Assembly: GCF_016919725.2 (NCBI RefSeq)
Contig: NZ_JAJERH010000037.1
Location: 1 to 41,979, forward strand
Length of the DNA stretch: 41,979 nucleotides
DNA from: Virgibacillus sp. AGTR
GTDB taxonomy: Bacteria > Bacillota > Bacilli > Bacillales > Amphibacillaceae
Direction of reading: 5' to 3'
Below are positions 32,819 to 40,726 of this stretch, in pieces (position 1 is the first letter of the stretch; each line of letters opens with the position of its first letter). The position numbers were made by a program, and so were the translations under genes. The notes under the pieces are model-generated. The model did no database searches. It worked only from the letters and a program-made list of their open reading frames with translations, and was not told the DNA's origin.

Positions 32819-34311
32819 GAGTACTAATCGCAGATGATGAGATTATTATAAGAGAAGGAATGGCAAATGTCATCCCATGGAATGACTATGGTTTAACCCT
32901 ATTAAGACCAGCCGCATCAGCTGAAGAGGTAATTGAACGCTTGGACGATGAAAAACCAGATATTCTAATTACAGATATTCAGATGAATGACATGAATGGT
33001 TTGGAGCTTGTAGCTTATTTAGGTGAAAATGAATATCAAATAGAGAGTATTTTACTCACTGGATACGATGATTTTCATTTCATTCAGGAAGCGATTCGTC
33101 AAGATGTTTGTGATTATTTATTAAAAACCAGTAGTCCAGAAGAGATCATAACAGCAGTTAAACGAGCAAAGAAAAGATTGGAGAAGGATAAAGAATATAG
33201 TCAATGGAAAGAGTCAGAACAAGAGCAATTAAATCGTATGAAACTTGAAAAATTAATAGCCGAGGGATTGGACTATCACGAGTTAATGGATGTAGTTGAT
33301 GTTATTCCTGAGCTGGCTCATCCACCTTTTCAGCTTTTATATATGGATATAGAGCTAGAACTAGAAACGTTAAGGAAATATGAGGCCTTGTGGAATAGTT
33401 ATTTATTTGGAAAGTGGTTCACACATGAAAATGCATTACTGATAGTGGTAAAGCGAGATCCCTATTTGGCAGATGATTATTTATTACAGATGGCAATAAA
33501 GAAAGTGAATGCATTGTTCCATAAACCGATATTGGCAAGTGAGGTAGTAACAACCTTATCAAGCATACGAGAACTATATAGTGAGATAACATCTCTACAA
33601 CTGTTCCAATGGATTCTAGTGGACTGTAAGCTTATTCAAGTGGAACACATTCGTCAAAGAAAAGGAATCGTATGTGATGATACGATGGAGGAGAATTTGC
33701 AACATGTTATTTCACTTATAAAGATGGGAGACAAGAGTAAATTAGAAGAATGGATTAGAGAAATAGTACATGGGTTATTTTCACATCCGCAAGCAACACC
33801 GGATTCCATTCAGTTTTATGTACAAAATCTCTATATGGAAGTTATAAAGTATGTAGATCAGATGGCTGGACGTATGGAAAATTATCGAGCGATACCTTCA
33901 GCATCAGAATGGTTCAAACAACCTATTCCGATTTTATTTGCATTGTTCCAAATATTACTAACGGACTTTCAAACCCATTACCAAAAACATGCAAACTATG
34001 TAGAGGAAACCATTTATTATATAGATAAACACTTAGGTCAAGCTATTTCCCTGAATGATGTCGCAAATCACATTCAAATTCACCCAAATTACTTAAGTGA
34101 GTTAATTAGAAAAAGAACTGGAAGATCCTATATTGGACTTTTAACGGAGCTTCGTATGAAAAAGGCTACGGAATTTTTACAACATTCTTCCATAGCTATT
34201 AATCATATAGCAAAACGTGTGGGATATAATGATCGAAAATATTTTACAAAACAATTTAAAAAGAAGTATGGCTACACCCCTACCCAGTATCGGCGCAAAC
34301 ATGATAGATAA
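32815..34311 (+). CDS. YesN-type response regulator, AraC family
   Basis: The 498-residue regulator has an N-terminal receiver (1 to about 120) with the acidic pair DD (7-8) and phosphoacceptor D54 (LITDIQMND). A long middle region follows without clear motifs (about 130-390). A C-terminal AraC/XylS DNA-binding domain with two helix-turn-helix units (about 395-495) reads VANHIQIHPNYLSELIRKRTG and ends HIAKRVGYNDRKYFTKQFKKK. It is coupled to the kinase by a 4-bp overlap. It most likely activates the transporter genes just downstream, as in the B. subtilis yes cluster. A candidate direct-repeat operator lies at 34411-34440. Confidence 0.92.
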   Translation: MRVLIADDEIIIREGMANVIPWNDYGLTLLRPAASAEEVIERLDDEKPDILITDIQMNDMNGLELVAYLGENEYQIESILLTGYDDFHFIQEAIRQDVCDYLLKTSSPEEIITAVKRAKKRLEKDKEYSQWKESEQEQLNRMKLEKLIAEGLDYHELMDVVDVIPELAHPPFQLLYMDIELELETLRKYEALWNSYLFGKWFTHENALLIVVKRDPYLADDYLLQMAIKKVNALFHKPILASEVVTTLSSIRELYSEITSLQLFQWILVDCKLIQVEHIRQRKGIVCDDTMEENLQHVISLIKMGDKSKLEEWIREIVHGLFSHPQATPDSIQFYVQNLYMEVIKYVDQMAGRMENYRAIPSASEWFKQPIPILFALFQILLTDFQTHYQKHANYVEETIYYIDKHLGQAISLNDVANHIQIHPNYLSELIRKRTGRSYIGLLTELRMKKATEFLQHSSIAINHIAKRVGYNDRKYFTKQFKKKYGYTPTQYRRKHDR

Positions 34312-34410
34312 GCTTATTATCTCTAGATAGTAGTTTCTTTGACCAATCCATATCGAAATGATTAAGGAAGATCGGTTAATTATTAGAGTAAATTTAAAAC
34401 ACTTTGATTT

Positions 34411-34440
34411 TTCACCCCTAATCTGGTATTCATCCCCCTT
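34411..34440 (+). promoter_or_regulatory. Candidate AraC-type direct-repeat operator
   Basis: TTCACCCCTA (34411-34420) and TTCATCCCCCTT (34429-34440) form an imperfect direct repeat with an 18-bp pitch, upstream of the transporter promoter region. AraC-type activators often bind such repeats. Assignment to the YesN-like regulator is inference. Confidence 0.35.
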
Positions 34441-34446
34441 ATCTAT

Positions 34447-34461
34447 ATGAAAGCGCTATTT
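34447..34461 (+). promoter_or_regulatory. cre-like site (CcpA) before the sugar transporter
   Basis: ATGAAAGCGCTATTT matches the cre consensus WTGNAANCGNWNNCW at all but one defined position. It sits directly upstream of a -10-like CATAAT (34471-34476) that has no good -35. Carbon catabolite repression of the transporter is the likely purpose. Confidence 0.6.
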
Positions 34462-34495
34462 TAAACTATACATAATAATCAAAAGGGGGGATAAG

Positions 34496-35803
34496 ATGAG
34501 AAAAATAAAGATTGCCTTTCTAGGAATCATCATGATGTTCATTTTAACAGCTTGTATAGGGAATGGAGATAGTAAAGCGACAAAACGTTCTGCAGCTGAT
34601 GGAAAGATTTCTATTTCCATATGGCATAACTTTGCTGGAGATGATTTACGAGCCCGAAAAGTGCGAAATATGATTGCTAATTTTGAAGAAGAGAATCCCA
34701 CGATTGAAGTTGATGAGCAAGCAATCCCAGTAGATGGGTATCGCCAACGAATAAGCACAGTTGCTGCTGCGAATGAACTTCCAGATATATTCTTGACATA
34801 TGCAGGTAGTTTTACCGATGAATTTTATAATGGTGAGCTTATTCAGCCTATTACATCCTTATTTGAGGAAAATCCAGAATGGAAAAATTCATTTTTAGAA
34901 GGCGCGTTAGAACCTTACAAGTATGATGGAGAATTATATTCTGCGCCAATTGCAATGTCTGCTACATCCTTTTTGTATTATAACAAAGATTTGTTCACAG
35001 CGAATAATTTAGAGGTTCCAGAAACATGGGCAGAATTTGTTCAAGTAATAAAAGTGTTTAACGATAAAGGTATCACACCAATTGCTATGGGGAATAAGGC
35101 TCCTTGGGTAGCTCAATCAACTACCTTTGGTGCTATAGCTGATCGTGTTACAGGAACAAATTGGTTTTTAGATGCGGTGGAGCAGGAAGATGCCTCATTT
35201 ACAGATCCGATATTCATCGATGCGTTACATCGTTTTAAGGAGCTAGTTGATAATGGAGCTTATTCAGATGGAGCAAATAGTATGGATAATACGCAGGCTG
35301 AACAGTATTTTGCGCAAGGAAAAGCAGCTATGATGATTAATGGCGCTTGGACATTAAGTAGTCTAGGTGCTTCTCAATCTGAACAAGTTTTAACTAATAT
35401 TGGTGTATCCGTTGTCCCAGGCATTGAGGGTGGTAAAGGATCAGGAAATACAATTACTGGTGGACCTGGTGGTGGTTTCTTACTTAGCAGTGAGACAAAA
35501 GGAGAAGATAAGCAAGCTGCATTAAAGCTTATTTATAAATTGAGTAATGCAGATGCCCAGAAAGAAATAGCTGAAAGTAATTCAATGGTTATGTATGATG
35601 TAGACATTGATAAAGAGAATGTTAACCCGTTATTTTTTGAAGCATTTAATTTAATTCGTGAAGTTGAATTTGCCCCTGTATATGATCTGTACCTAACTTC
35701 AGAGGCTGGAGAAGCCGTTAATAATGGATTACAAGAAATTATGTTAGGAGGAGATCCAGAGAAGGTAGCTGAATCAATACAAAAAGCACAGTCTTCTAAT
35801 TAA
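34496..35803 (+). CDS. CUT1-type sugar ABC transporter, substrate-binding lipoprotein
   Basis: The 435-residue extracellular solute-binding protein (family 1) has a lipoprotein signal with lipobox LTAC (C20). The mature sequence contains the family features ISIWHNFAGDD, DIFLTYAG, and SFLYYNKDLFTANNLEVPETWAEF. A loop rich in glycine (GSGNTITGGPGGGFLL) is present at about 330. It captures an oligosaccharide or sugar on the outer face; the exact sugar cannot be read from the sequence. The ATG follows AAAGGGGGGAT. A cre-like site precedes it. The two permeases follow at short distance. Confidence 0.92.
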   Translation: MRKIKIAFLGIIMMFILTACIGNGDSKATKRSAADGKISISIWHNFAGDDLRARKVRNMIANFEEENPTIEVDEQAIPVDGYRQRISTVAAANELPDIFLTYAGSFTDEFYNGELIQPITSLFEENPEWKNSFLEGALEPYKYDGELYSAPIAMSATSFLYYNKDLFTANNLEVPETWAEFVQVIKVFNDKGITPIAMGNKAPWVAQSTTFGAIADRVTGTNWFLDAVEQEDASFTDPIFIDALHRFKELVDNGAYSDGANSMDNTQAEQYFAQGKAAMMINGAWTLSSLGASQSEQVLTNIGVSVVPGIEGGKGSGNTITGGPGGGFLLSSETKGEDKQAALKLIYKLSNADAQKEIAESNSMVMYDVDIDKENVNPLFFEAFNLIREVEFAPVYDLYLTSEAGEAVNNGLQEIMLGGDPEKVAESIQKAQSSN

Positions 35804-35828
35804 TGAATCGAGCAAAGGGGGGACAGTT

Positions 35829-36719
35829 ATGCAATCTAATTTAAAGTTAAAGGGTTTGTTGGTAATTACTTTACTTCCAGCCCTTTTACTTTATTCTTTT
35901 TTTGTTATTATTCCAATATTTTGGTCATCCTACTACGGGTTTTTTGAATGGTCTGGATTAGGGGATGCCACGTATATTGGCTTGCAAAACTATATTGATG
36001 TGATGCAAAGCCCTGTATTTTGGCGTTCTCTCAAGAATAATCTGATAATTGTTGCCGCATCTGTTTTTGGCCAAGTACCGATTGCATTAGCTTTAGCGTT
36101 AATGCTTCGTAAAAGTAACTGGTTTCAAATATTTGTACGGTCAGCTGTTTTTTTACCAATGGTTATCTCCACAGTAGTAGTAGGTCTGATTTGGGGATAT
36201 ATTTATGATCCAGAAATAGGTGTTATTAATACCGTATTACGTGCCGTTGGTTTAGAGTCGTGGACAAAAGCTTGGCTAGCAGATCCTTCTGTAAATATGT
36301 ATGCAGTTGCTGTTCCTATCATTTGGAATTATATTGGACCCTATTTAATTATTTTTATTGCAGCTATTCAGAATATACCTTCTGAGATGGAGGAGGCTGC
36401 TATGATTGACGGAGCATCTGGATGGAAAAAACTGATCTACATTATCTTACCCAATATGTGGACAACAATTAAAGTAGCTGTCGTCTTGTGTATTTCAGGT
36501 AGTTTAAAGGCATTCGATCAAGTATTTGTCATGACAGGTGGTGGACCAGCAGAATCCACAGAAATATTAGCAACGTATATGTATAATAATACATTCCTTG
36601 TGTACCGCTACGGATACGGTTCTGCAGTAAGTACGATGATAATTCTATTAAGCCTTATCTTAATTGGTATAAGTCAGGTGTTAATGAAGAGAAAGAATGA
36701 GGGGATGACTATTCGATGA
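35829..36719 (+). CDS. Sugar ABC transporter permease 1
   Basis: The 296-residue inner-membrane permease (MalF/UgpA type) has about six transmembrane helices. The cytoplasmic EAA loop EEAAMIDGASGWKKLIYIIL (189-207), which contacts the ATPase, is present. The ATG follows AAAGGGGGGACAG. Its 3' end overlaps the next permease by 4 bp (ATGA), so the two are co-translated and form a heterodimer channel. The binding-protein gene lies 25 bp upstream. No ATPase gene follows in the cluster, which implies a shared MsmX-type ATPase encoded elsewhere. Confidence 0.94.
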   Translation: MQSNLKLKGLLVITLLPALLLYSFFVIIPIFWSSYYGFFEWSGLGDATYIGLQNYIDVMQSPVFWRSLKNNLIIVAASVFGQVPIALALALMLRKSNWFQIFVRSAVFLPMVISTVVVGLIWGYIYDPEIGVINTVLRAVGLESWTKAWLADPSVNMYAVAVPIIWNYIGPYLIIFIAAIQNIPSEMEEAAMIDGASGWKKLIYIILPNMWTTIKVAVVLCISGSLKAFDQVFVMTGGGPAESTEILATYMYNNTFLVYRYGYGSAVSTMIILLSLILIGISQVLMKRKNEGMTIR

Positions 36720-37540
36720 AATTCCATCTTTTTAAAGGAATAAGAATTTTATTTTTAGCAGTTTTTTCCTTAATGATGATTTACCCTTTATATTGGCTAA
36801 TCACTAGTGCTTTCAAGACAAACAAAGAATTTTTTGCCCGACCTCACTCTTTTCCTACCAATTTCTCCTTTGAAAACTTTACGAGAGCTTGGGAAGTTGC
36901 TGATTTAGGAACAGCAATGATGAATTCAACTATTGTTACAATTACTGCAACGGCATTAACTGTTTTTCTTGGCGCACTAACTGCCTATGTTTTATCCAGA
37001 TTCACGTTCAAATTAAAAGCATTTTTAATGGTTTTCTTTTTACTGGGAATGTTAATACCTATTCATAGTACGCTAGTCCCGTTGTTTACTATGATGGATC
37101 AAATAGGATTACTGGATACGTATTGGGCATTAATTTTGCCGTATACTGCCTTTGAATTACCTATTGCCATCTTTTTAACAGTTGCATACATGAGTTCAAT
37201 ACCAAAGGAATTAGAGGAGGCAGCTGTTATCGATGGAAACGGTTATTGGGGGGTTTTCTTTCGAATTATGCTTCCTTTGAGTGTTCCTGCACTTTCAACC
37301 GTAGCTATTCTATCGTTTTTAAGATATTGGAATGAATTTGTTTTTGCTCTAGTATTTATTAATGATAGTACATTAAAAACATTGCCATTAAGCTTATCCA
37401 TTTTTTCAGATGGATTCAGTACGGATTATGCATTGACAATGGCCGCAATGACAATTGCAGTCATCCCTACAATTGTCATGTATCTCATTTTCCAAGAGCA
37501 AATTATGAAAGGAATGGTTGCTGGATCAGTAAAAGGTTAG
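36716..37540 (+). CDS. Sugar ABC transporter permease 2
   Basis: This 274-residue permease (MalG/UgpE type) has about six transmembrane helices and the EAA loop EEAAVIDGNGYWGVFFRIML (168-187). It is the partner of the upstream permease in the CUT1 importer. Its start overlaps the previous stop. The next gene begins 22 bp after its stop and is a YesL-like membrane protein, the same set of families as in the B. subtilis yesLMNOPQ cluster but in a different order. Confidence 0.94.
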   Translation: MKFHLFKGIRILFLAVFSLMMIYPLYWLITSAFKTNKEFFARPHSFPTNFSFENFTRAWEVADLGTAMMNSTIVTITATALTVFLGALTAYVLSRFTFKLKAFLMVFFLLGMLIPIHSTLVPLFTMMDQIGLLDTYWALILPYTAFELPIAIFLTVAYMSSIPKELEEAAVIDGNGYWGVFFRIMLPLSVPALSTVAILSFLRYWNEFVFALVFINDSTLKTLPLSLSIFSDGFSTDYALTMAAMTIAVIPTIVMYLIFQEQIMKGMVAGSVKG

Positions 37541-37562
37541 ATATAGAATGGTGGTGTTAGAT

Positions 37563-38144
37563 GTGAATATCATGATAGAAAGGTATGCTTTATTTATACA
37601 AAAATTATACTGGTTTGCGTATTTACAGCTATTATGGCTTTTATTTACTACTTGTGGGTTAATCATTTTTGGAATATTTCCTGCTACCTATGCATTATTC
37701 TCTGTATGGAAGATGCAAAACAATGTTTCAACTGGGGAAGTGTTTCGATCATTTCGTAACGAGTATTTTTCTTCATTTATTCTTTTAAATAAAGCGGGAC
37801 TGATTTGGCAAGCCATGTTGGTAATAATAAGTTCTAACCTTTTGATTGTGGATAGGGAATATAGTCTTGTAAAGCTGGCAGTGCTTGGAATGTTAGGATT
37901 AATCACTTTAAGTATTATTCATTTCTTTCAATATGCAGATCTGGAACGACAAGCGATTCTACAAATAAAACGGTCGTTTTCTCTTCTGTTTTTACATCCA
38001 AGAGAAAATGTAATTTATATGATGATTTTTATAGGGATGATAGTAACAATTCGTTTCCTCCCAGGACTTTCTTTCTTTTTTGGAATCAGCTTCCCCGTTT
38101 ATTTAACCGTAAAGCTAGGTAAAGTTAAATCAAGTATAGTGTAA
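37563..38144 (+). CDS. YesL-like membrane protein (DUF624)
   Basis: The 193-residue protein has about four to five hydrophobic segments (about 13-40, 75-95, 103-125, 158-185) and the DUF624 pattern near the N-terminus (YWFAYLQLLWLLFTTCGLIIFG). Such proteins sit in many YesM/YesN-CUT1 sugar clusters; their function is unknown. The GTG at 37563 is chosen because GGTGGTG then has 6 nt of spacing; an upstream in-frame ATG at 37548 contains that site. It is the last gene of the sugar cluster. Confidence 0.82.
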   Translation: MNIMIERYALFIQKLYWFAYLQLLWLLFTTCGLIIFGIFPATYALFSVWKMQNNVSTGEVFRSFRNEYFSSFILLNKAGLIWQAMLVIISSNLLIVDREYSLVKLAVLGMLGLITLSIIHFFQYADLERQAILQIKRSFSLLFLHPRENVIYMMIFIGMIVTIRFLPGLSFFFGISFPVYLTVKLGKVKSSIV

Positions 38145-38221
38145 TAAGACGTATGCTACGCTTAAATACATTGCTTTTTTGTTGTCTAGGAAATTATAAC
38201 ATTTGCCCATGTGGTTAAATA

Positions 38222-38385
38222 GGGGCGTGTTGAGCCATGTCTAGCTCCAGTGCCCAGAAACGAGGTAACTTCACAATCGCCCTAATCTAAGTCATGACGA
38301 CTCGCAAGCTCACTGTGATTCCTTTATCTCCGTTGACTCGCTCCAGTCGCTACGTTTCTAATCGAGCGCTTCTTTTGTTCCTAAA
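38222..38385 (+). repeat. Dispersed repeat family B, copy 2
   Basis: It starts GCGTGTTGAGCCATGTCTAG, runs through CTCCAGTGCCCAG, ATTCCTTTATCTCCGTTGA and CGCTCCAGTCGC, and ends TAATCGAGCGCTTCTTTTGT. It has the same orientation and order as 16116-16281. Confidence 0.75.
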
Positions 38386-38430
38386 GCTGAATCGTTGAAC
38401 ATGAGAAGGAAGTATACTTCTATACAAAGA

Positions 38431-38452
38431 GAGCTGTCTTTCGGGGCAGCTC
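38431..38452 (+). terminator. Hairpin with TTCG loop, possible terminator
   Basis: GAGCTGTCT and GGGGCAGCTC form a 9-bp stem with two G-U pairs around a TTCG tetraloop, followed by CATTTTC. The weak T-run leaves termination uncertain. The remaining 38453-38548 has no clear promoter. Confidence 0.45.
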
Positions 38453-38548
38453 CATTTTCATATGGCTGCCTTTTTATTGGGGATGTATATTAATCTTGTA
38501 GTTGTTTACATTAAAATTAGCTTCGGTTATTAATACGAATTTTGGGAT

Positions 38549-40036
38549 GTGGTGGAAATCGATAATCATGTTGTATCAATACCTAAACCTGTCATATTAT
38601 TAAATATTGATTCATTAATGCCTCAGCCATTAGAAATTGCCATGCAGACTGGACGTGCACCAGCTTTAAAATTTTTAATGGAGCAAGGTCGTTATATTGC
38701 TAATATGGTAACATCGTTTCCGACCATGTCAGTAACCATTGATAGCAGCCTTTTAACCGGAACATATGCAGATAAGCATCATATTCCAGGTTTGAATTGG
38801 TTTGATACGGAACAGAATCAATTTGTCAACTATGGTACAGGGTTTAGAGAAACGTTTCGTATGGGAATGAAAAAGTCCATTCATCATATGCTTTATAATT
38901 TAAATAATGTACATTTGAGTGAAAAGGTCTCAACTATTTATGAAGAATTAGCTCGAATCGGTTTATCTTCAGCGTCTATCAATTCTTTTGTGTATCGAGG
39001 AAATAAATTACAGCAATTAAAAATCCCAAAATTTCTTCGTACATTCACTTATTTTGAGGATGGAAAATGGACCATGAAAGTACCTTCAATCTTTTCATTA
39101 GGACTCTTTTCGAAACTTCGCCCTGTGGGGTTCACAGCACAACTAGCAGCTGGAAATTATAAATATATGGCACGAGAGCTTCGGTACCTTATTCATAAAC
39201 AGAAACTTCCAGCATTTACTTTTTGTATATTTCAAGATATGGATGCGCGTATTCATTTTAAAGGACCTATGGATATAAAAGGTATTATTAAAATTGATCG
39301 TCAAATTCAAAAAATGTTGAATATGTTTGATAGTTGGGAAGAAGCAGTAAATAGCAATATTTGGATGATTATTGGAGATAATGGTCATTCCGCAACAGGA
39401 ACGAAGTACCGTGACTATATTATTGATTTGCGTAAGCTTTTAAATAACTATCGAATAGTTCGAATTCAACGTGCAGTTCATAAAAAAGATGAACTAGCGA
39501 TTTGTGTTAACCAGCGAATGGCTTATGTATATATGTTGGATCATGTAAACATCGGGACAATTGTTGAAAAACTTAAACACGATAAGCGAATTGATATCAT
39601 TGCATGGAAGGAAAATGATTGTATTCGTGTGGAATCTGGGATGAAAGAAGGGACATTATACTTTAGACCTAATGGGAAATATGTAGATGAGTTTAATCAA
39701 TCATGGTGGATAGTAGGAAATCATGAATTATTGGATTTGAAATGGATAGAAAATCATATCGTTTATAATGATTTTCCAGATGCATTAGCTCGATTGCATG
39801 GGGCTTTATATTCTCATCCTGGACAATTCCTTGTTGTAAATGCAAAACCAGGATGTGAATTTAAAGCTCAGTCTACTCCTTTTCACTTAAGCGGAGCTGC
39901 TCATGGATCCTTACATAAGCAGGAGTCAATTGTCCCCTTAATAATAGCTGGGACGAATGAACAGCCCATTACACCGCGGATAATAGATCTAAAGGAATTT
40001 ATATTTAGGGTTATTCAAGAACAATTAAATGAATAA
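38549..40036 (+). CDS. Alkaline-phosphatase-superfamily phosphodiesterase
   Basis: The 495-residue protein belongs to the type I phosphodiesterase/nucleotide pyrophosphatase group of the alkaline phosphatase superfamily. Likely metal and catalytic residues are D21 (LLNIDSLM), nucleophile T59 (SFPTMSVT), D232 and H236 (DMDARIH), D277 and H280 (GDNGH), and H452 (AHGSLH). No signal peptide or membrane segment is seen, so it is probably cytoplasmic. The substrate is not readable. The frame opens only at GTG 38549 or 38552, and neither has a good ribosome site, so the start is uncertain. It begins 404 bp after yesL and is 100 bp upstream of the YkoP-like gene. Confidence 0.85.
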   Translation: MVEIDNHVVSIPKPVILLNIDSLMPQPLEIAMQTGRAPALKFLMEQGRYIANMVTSFPTMSVTIDSSLLTGTYADKHHIPGLNWFDTEQNQFVNYGTGFRETFRMGMKKSIHHMLYNLNNVHLSEKVSTIYEELARIGLSSASINSFVYRGNKLQQLKIPKFLRTFTYFEDGKWTMKVPSIFSLGLFSKLRPVGFTAQLAAGNYKYMARELRYLIHKQKLPAFTFCIFQDMDARIHFKGPMDIKGIIKIDRQIQKMLNMFDSWEEAVNSNIWMIIGDNGHSATGTKYRDYIIDLRKLLNNYRIVRIQRAVHKKDELAICVNQRMAYVYMLDHVNIGTIVEKLKHDKRIDIIAWKENDCIRVESGMKEGTLYFRPNGKYVDEFNQSWWIVGNHELLDLKWIENHIVYNDFPDALARLHGALYSHPGQFLVVNAKPGCEFKAQSTPFHLSGAAHGSLHKQESIVPLIIAGTNEQPITPRIIDLKEFIFRVIQEQLNE

Positions 40037-40136
40037 AATACCAATTCGTTCTGTAGATTTCACCAAAAAATTCCGTTTATAATATTTCTTTATAGCTACA
40101 AAATAAGTAGGAGAAATTTTATGGAGTGGAAAGAAT

Positions 40137-40685
40137 ATGACAATGAGAAGCTATCTATTAGGTGTCTGGGACAGTATTGATCCAATTTATTTTGCTTGTT
40201 CCCGATTATCCTATATATCAGATAATAATCAGCGTAGAACGATGCTTCGGGTTCGGCTCACTAGATATAAAGGTGGAAAAGTCGTGCTCGAAGATGGAAC
40301 AGTTCTACGAAAAAATGACTTATTACTAAAGATTCACCTTCACAATGTAAAACTAATAAAGGAATTAAATGCATTTCCTAATGATATTAAACGTGCAGTA
40401 TTTATTTATCACAGTATTAAACAAGCCATGCCAAACTTAGCAATGTATGTTCATGCACACCCAAAAGCAGCGGATATAAAGGCAGTTATAGGAATCACAA
40501 GTTTGTATCGAGGAGCAGAACGATTGGGGTTTGAAAAAAGCGCATTAAAAAATAGATTTTATCGTTACTTTAAAAGGATAACTTTAATGCCAATTAATAT
40601 GTTGACAACAAAAAAAGATGCTGAGCCTGTTTATCTATTCATGTCAAAAAACAAGATAATGGATAAATACTATCTTGAGGGTTAA
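40137..40685 (+). CDS. YkoP-like protein
   Basis: The 182-residue protein resembles B. subtilis YkoP by recall: RSYLLGVWDSIDPIYFACSR at the N-terminus, then LRVRLTRYKGGKVVLEDG, and KIHLHNVKLIKEL. It is basic (many K/R), and no membrane helix or catalytic motif is evident. The function is unknown; in B. subtilis ykoP lies near the glycosyltransferase gene ykoN, the same family as the next gene here. ATG 40137 or 40143 could be the start. A well-placed TAGGAGA serves a different ATG (40121), whose 19-residue frame runs out of frame across this start. Confidence 0.7.
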   Translation: MTMRSYLLGVWDSIDPIYFACSRLSYISDNNQRRTMLRVRLTRYKGGKVVLEDGTVLRKNDLLLKIHLHNVKLIKELNAFPNDIKRAVFIYHSIKQAMPNLAMYVHAHPKAADIKAVIGITSLYRGAERLGFEKSALKNRFYRYFKRITLMPINMLTTKKDAEPVYLFMSKNKIMDKYYLEG

Positions 40686-40726
40686 CACAATATTGTTTTT
40701 TTGAAATTAAGGACGGGGCTAAAAAC

